A stretch of DNA of 9,920 nucleotides from Candidatus Acidiferrales bacterium (GTDB lineage Bacteria > Acidobacteriota > Terriglobia > Acidoferrales > UBA7541): assembly GCA_030043155.1 (NCBI GenBank), contig JASHYE010000486.1, positions 1 to 9,920 of the forward strand, in the 5' to 3' direction. Shown in pieces: positions 6,671 through 9,920 of the stretch (the stretch's first letter is position 1; each line of letters opens with the position of its first letter). The notes under the pieces were generated by a model that was given only the letters and a program-made list of their open reading frames with translations, did not search any database and was not told where the DNA came from. The translations under genes and the position numbers were made by a program.

Positions 6671-6743
6671 TTAGAAATTTGGCGAGCCTTTGTTTTGTAT
6701 GAGTTACGTCGGTTTCTAATAATTGACGTGTTGCGTTAGAAAT
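6671..6743. promoter_or_regulatory. Three TTAGAAA boxes upstream of the glycine-zipper gene
   Basis: TTAGAAAT occurs at 6671-6678 and again at 6736-6743. The reverse complement TTTCTAAT occurs at 6713-6720, giving the 8-bp inverted pair ATTAGAAA (6670-6677) and TTTCTAAT. The boxes lie 87 to 160 bases upstream of the glycine-zipper start and could bind a regulator. No matching factor is recognised. Confidence 0.3.
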
Positions 6744-6940
6744 GAGGCGAAAGTCGCTGTGGGCACTTCGGGACGGCCTATCGCTGGCGGTTCTGTACGT
6801 GCTTGCTACTTCCGCCTCCAAACTCGCGCTAGTTGAAAGCTCGCATTGACGTTAGCACGGCGAACGCACATGGGCAAGAATAGATTGCAGGAATAGAGAG
6901 CGGGTGCATAGGCAACGACGCTGATTTGCGATTCAGAAGC

Positions 6941-6973
6941 CGCAGAACTTCACAAAGGCTGCGAAGCTCTGCG
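6941..6973 (-). repeat. 11-bp stem hairpin, relative of the element at 11-43
   Basis: On the minus strand CGCAGAGCTTC pairs with GAAGTTCTGCG (ten Watson-Crick pairs and one G-U) around an 11-base loop. It begins 61 bases after the ADOP permease stop codon. Compared on the same strand with 43-11, 25 of 33 positions match without gaps. The U pairing with G suggests that the structure is kept at RNA level. It may be a transcript end structure or a copy of a dispersed palindromic repeat. Confidence 0.5.
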
Positions 6974-7011
6974 CGTTCTGGAGGCTTGAGGCTGGATTCT
7001 CGAGACTGGAA

Positions 7012-7037
7012 TGACAGACCAAACGAGGGTCTGGTCA
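7012..7037 (-). terminator. Hairpin overlapping the ADOP stop codon
   Basis: On the minus strand CAGACC (7033-7028) pairs with GGTCTG (7020-7015) around a seven-base loop. The TGA stop codon itself (7037-7035) can pair with TCA (7014-7012) across a one-base bulge. No T-run follows, so it may stabilise the 3' end rather than terminate by itself. Confidence 0.35.
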
Positions 7038-9662
7038 CTCATAGCGGAGAGCGACCATGGGATCGACCTTCATCGCGCGGCGCGCGGGGATGTAGCAAGC
7101 GAGCAGCGCGATGAGCGTGACGGTAAGCGCCATTCCGGCGATGAGCAGCCAGCCGTGGCCTCCAAAACCGCTGAACATTGAAGCGATAACTCGCGGTAAA
7201 GTGAGCGAAACGAGCACGCCCGCACCGACTCCAATCGAAATCAGGATCAATCCATTACGCATAATAAGCGCCAGCACATTGCGGCGTTCGGCGCCAAGGG
7301 CCATGCGGATGCCGATCTCGTGCGTGCTCTGCGCGACGAGATAGGAAAGTACGCCATAAATTCCCGCCGCTGCCATCAAGAGCGCGACGAGAGCGAATCC
7401 GCCCATCAATTCGGCCATGATGTTGTCGCCCTGGCCGGAGTCAGAAATAACGCGTTCCATCGTTTTCACGTCGCTGACGGCCTGGGCGCTGTCGACGGAC
7501 CAAATGGCGTGACGAAACGAATCAGAGAATCGGGTTGCGGCGATGCGCGTGCGAATCACGAAGCTCATGTTGCCAGCAGGTTGCTGGAAGAAGGGCAGAA
7601 AGATGTGCGCACGGGGGTGCTCTTGGCCAATGACTTCATTCACATTGCCAACGACGCCGACGATTTCGGTGGCGTGCGGCCCGGGTCCGCTATCGATTAG
7701 AAGGCGCTGGCCGAGAGGGTTCTGATTTGGGAAATAGCGATGGGCGAAGGCCGAATCGACTATTACTACGGCCGGTGCGTTAGGTCCGTCGTACGCAGTG
7801 AACTCGCGGCCCTGCAAAAGTGGAATTTGCAAGGTGTGAAAATATCCGGGGCTAATGGCGAAATATCCGCACCGGGGTACATCGGCAGGTGCAGGAACAG
7901 GCCGGCCCTGCACGATGAACGGGACGCTATCGGGAAACTCGAACGGCAGAGTGGTGGTAATAGCTGCCGAGTCCACTTCCGGGGATTCACCAACTTTGCG
8001 CAGAGCATTTCGAAAGAACTGAGATTGGCGCTGCGCGGAGCCGTAATATTCGAGTCCGCGCAAATTTACCGAAGCGGTTAGAACACTTTCCGGATTCAGG
8101 CCCGTAGCCGCGCGCATTTCAGCGATGAATTCCTGAACGAAAAGGCTTGAGGCCGTGAGGAGAATCACCGATAAAAAGATTTGAGCGATGACGAGCAAGC
8201 GCTGGAGGCGAAGACGCTGGCGCGCGCCGGTGGCTCCGCGAGCTGTTTGCTTGAGGCGTTCGCCCGGATCATTACGTGAGAGGCGCAGCGCGGGCGCGAT
8301 GCCGACGAGGATCGCCACGATAACGGAAATTAGCGTTGTAAAAATCAGAACGCGGGAATCGATGCCGATGGTTTGACCAATCGTAGCCACGGTGTCATTC
8401 CACGTGAACTGAGACAAAATTCCGCGGAGGCTGAGGTAGGCAAGTAAAATTCCGAATGCGCCTCCGGCGACGGAAAGCAGAAAGCATTCTGTGAGCAATT
8501 GACGCGCGAGGCGCAATCTCCCCGCGCCGAGAACAGCGCGAATGGAAAATTCCTGCGCACGAGCCGAATTGCGGGCGAGGAGCATGCTGGCGACGTTCGC
8601 GCAGGCAATCAGAAGTACGAACGCTACGGCCAGACCGAGCACCGTTAGCGCGCGCTCCGTGTTCGAACCGGTGCGAAAGTAGTGCTGCTCGGTCATGATC
8701 TGCGCGCCCCAATTCTTATCGCTGTCGGGATGAGCGTCGCTGAGCCGCGCGGCGATGGTATTCATCTGCGCGGCGGCTTCGGAGATGGCGATGCCCGGCT
8801 TGAGGCGTGCGAAAACGCGCAAGAAACGGAAACTGCGTTTTCCGGGACCAAATTCCTCATTGGAAAAGACGAGCGGCGACCATATCTGCGCGGGTGAGTC
8901 ATAGGTGGCGAAAGCTGCCGGAATCACGCCGACGATGACATGATGGTTGCCATTGATTTTGATTTCGCGACCGAGAATATGGGGATCGCCCGCAAATTTG
9001 CTTTTCCATAATTGCGCGCTGATTAATACAGCTTGATCTTTACCGGCCTCGTCTTCACCGGGAGCGAACAAGCGGCCGATGACCGGCTCCACTTGCATGA
9101 CCTGAAAGAAATTTGCGGAAACGCGAGCGCCGGGCACAAATTCGGGAGTGAAGTCGCCGCTGATGGTGAAGTCATCGAAATCGGCGGCAGCCATGCCGCT
9201 AAAATCGGTCGCCTGAGCGCGCCAGTCCAGGTAATCCGCCGCTGAGACGGGCGGTCTATTGAGCGAGAATTTGTTCGCGGGATCTTTGCTTGTGATTGTG
9301 ATGAGGCCATTAGGATCGCGCACCGGCGGCTCGCGAAGAAGCAGTCCGCTTACGATGCTGAGAACGGTTGTGTTGGCGCCGATGCCGAGGGCGAGGGTGA
9401 GAATGGCGACGGCGGTGAAGCCGGGAGATTTGCGCAGCATGCGGAAGGCGTAGCGAACATCTTGCGCCAAATCTTCCAGCCAGGTGAGTGTCCAGACTTT
9501 TCGCGTGTCTTCTTTGACGCGCAGCACATTGCCGAATTTGCGGAAGGCGGCGGTGCGGGCCTCTTCGGGGGACATGCCGCGGTCGAGGTTGTCCTGAGTT
9601 TCGCGGGCGATGTGGTCGCGAATGTCGTCGTCAAAATCGTCCATCATGCGTTTACGAGCCAT
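7035..9662 (-). CDS. ADOP-type duplicated MacB/FtsX-like ABC transporter permease
   Basis: This 875-residue membrane protein is two MacB/FtsX permeases fused in tandem. A cytoplasmic N-terminal segment (1-75) carries the family-typical RGMSPEEARTAAFRKFGN at 28-45. The first half has a transmembrane helix at about 82-106, an extracytoplasmic MacB-type domain to about 335, and helices near 337-360, 388-412 and 436-458. The second half repeats this: a helix at 489-512, an outer domain to about 745, and helices at 752-776, 800-822 and 837-857. It ends with the signature [20 protein letters not shown]. MacB-like proteins act mechanically from the membrane on periplasmic partners or substrates, powered by a separate ATPase; none is seen in this window. 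GAGG (9670-9673), seven bases before the ATG, fixes the start. Confidence 0.95.
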   Translation of the reverse strand: MARKRMMDDFDDDIRDHIARETQDNLDRGMSPEEARTAAFRKFGNVLRVKEDTRKVWTLTWLEDLAQDVRYAFRMLRKSPGFTAVAILTLALGIGANTTVLSIVSGLLLREPPVRDPNGLITITSKDPANKFSLNRPPVSAADYLDWRAQATDFSGMAAADFDDFTISGDFTPEFVPGARVSANFFQVMQVEPVIGRLFAPGEDEAGKDQAVLISAQLWKSKFAGDPHILGREIKINGNHHVIVGVIPAAFATYDSPAQIWSPLVFSNEEFGPGKRSFRFLRVFARLKPGIAISEAAAQMNTIAARLSDAHPDSDKNWGAQIMTEQHYFRTGSNTERALTVLGLAVAFVLLIACANVASMLLARNSARAQEFSIRAVLGAGRLRLARQLLTECFLLSVAGGAFGILLAYLSLRGILSQFTWNDTVATIGQTIGIDSRVLIFTTLISVIVAILVGIAPALRLSRNDPGERLKQTARGATGARQRLRLQRLLVIAQIFLSVILLTASSLFVQEFIAEMRAATGLNPESVLTASVNLRGLEYYGSAQRQSQFFRNALRKVGESPEVDSAAITTTLPFEFPDSVPFIVQGRPVPAPADVPRCGYFAISPGYFHTLQIPLLQGREFTAYDGPNAPAVVIVDSAFAHRYFPNQNPLGQRLLIDSGPGPHATEIVGVVGNVNEVIGQEHPRAHIFLPFFQQPAGNMSFVIRTRIAATRFSDSFRHAIWSVDSAQAVSDVKTMERVISDSGQGDNIMAELMGGFALVALLMAAAGIYGVLSYLVAQSTHEIGIRMALGAERRNVLALIMRNGLILISIGVGAGVLVSLTLPRVIASMFSGFGGHGWLLIAGMALTVTLIALLACYIPARRAMKVDPMVALRYE

Positions 9663-9718
9663 TAGGTGTCCTCAAGGCTGCAAGTTCGTGTATGGGAAGG
9701 TGAATGAACCGCAATCCA

Positions 9719-9739
9719 TCGCGCAAACAGCGTGCGCGA
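9719..9739 (-). other. 7-bp stem hairpin between the two ADOP genes
   Basis: TCGCGCA (9719-9725) and TGCGCGA (9733-9739) form a perfect stem with a seven-base loop. It lies 49 bases after the stop of the upstream permease and 56 bases before the start of the next. No T-run follows on the minus strand. It could attenuate read-through between the tandem genes. The rest of 9663-9788 has no clear promoter. Confidence 0.3.
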
Positions 9740-9788
9740 ATAGGAAAGAGTAGCGACTGTTTTCAAGGGTTCTTTTCTGCGCGCCATC

Positions 9789-9920
9789 TTATTCATAGCG
9801 AAGAGCAATCATTGGATCGACTTTCATGGCGCGGCGGGCGGGGATGTAGCAGGCGGCGAGGGCAACGAGCACGAGTAATGCTGCGACGGTAACGAAGGTC
9901 AGTGGATCAGCGGCGCTTAC
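9789..9920 (-). CDS. C-terminal end of a second ADOP-type permease (cut by window edge)
   Basis: Only the last 43 codons and the TAA stop are present; the gene continues beyond base 9920. The peptide contains the final transmembrane helix ([19 protein letters not shown]) and ends in [18 protein letters not shown]. That tail is identical to the end of the neighbouring permease except for Ile in place of Val. This makes it a paralogue in direct tandem, 126 bases upstream of the complete copy. Co-transcription is possible but not shown. It is treated as an intact gene truncated by the window, since the visible part has no lesion. Confidence 0.9.
   Translation of the reverse strand, partial: VSAADPLTFVTVAALLVLVALAACYIPARRAMKVDPMIALRYE

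Larger units (their letters stand above)
6584..7034. other. 450-base non-coding gap between ADOP permease and glycine-zipper gene
   Basis: The open frames here are short, lack convincing ribosome binding sites and show no recognisable domains. The part near the glycine-zipper gene (6584-6750) is richer in A and T and carries repeated TTAGAAA boxes, so it probably contains that gene's promoter. The part near the permease (6930-7034) contains two hairpins, the palindrome TCTCGAGA and a GGAATGAC sequence. These resemble the edges of dispersed intergenic repeats. No tRNA or known small RNA was recognised. Confidence 0.5.

Noticed and set aside
6549..7114. Small open frames in the gap between permease and glycine-zipper gene (6549-6821, 6829-7038, 6926-7114)
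   Set aside because: Each overlaps a gene end or hairpins, lacks a proper ribosome binding site and has no family resemblance. The region reads as non-coding.
1..9920. CRISPR array, phage, transposon or defence island
   Set aside because: No regularly spaced repeats, integrase, transposase, terminal inverted repeats or defence-type domains were seen on either strand.

Overview
The window most resembles a chromosomal segment of an Acidobacteriota genome (class not determinable). The main evidence is at the right end. A complete 875-residue duplicated MacB/FtsX-type permease lies just downstream of the last 43 codons of a second one. Tandem permeases of this kind, without an ATPase gene beside them, are the family known as acidobacterial duplicated orphan permeases (ADOP). 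A secreted S10 serine carboxypeptidase and a secreted glycine-zipper protein also fit this phylum. No tRNA, rRNA, IS element, CRISPR array, phage gene or defence system was found.

Left part (1-2703): a secreted S10-family serine carboxypeptidase on the minus strand is divergent from pyrF (orotidine-5'-phosphate decarboxylase) on the plus strand. The conserved pyrF product begins at 1912, not at the upstream in-frame ATG at 1768. A putative promoter and a five-codon (including stop) minicistron lie directly before it. A hairpin sits downstream of the peptidase and a short inverted repeat sits in its leader.

Middle part (2704-4639): a terminator-like hairpin and a good extended -10 promoter precede a two-gene plus-strand unit. 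This encodes a geranylgeranyl-reductase-family FAD oxidoreductase and, overlapping it by one base (TAATG), a FlK-like hotdog thioesterase with an unusual Lys/Arg/Ser-rich N-terminal tail. Their coupling suggests a shared role in lipid or acyl-CoA metabolism, but the substrate cannot be read from sequence.

Right part (4648-9920): all genes are on the minus strand. In transcription order they are the end of one ADOP permease, a complete ADOP permease, a 450-base non-coding gap, a secreted glycine-zipper protein, an XRE-family regulator with a GTG start, and a small secreted Cys-containing protein of unknown function. The last converges on the thioesterase gene with eight bases between stop codons.

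The most interesting non-genic signal is a pair of related 33-bp palindromic hairpins (11-43 and 6941-6973). They match at 25 of 33 ungapped positions, and each lies shortly downstream of a minus-strand gene. They look like two copies of a dispersed intergenic element. I found no convincing evidence of a wholly new multi-gene system.
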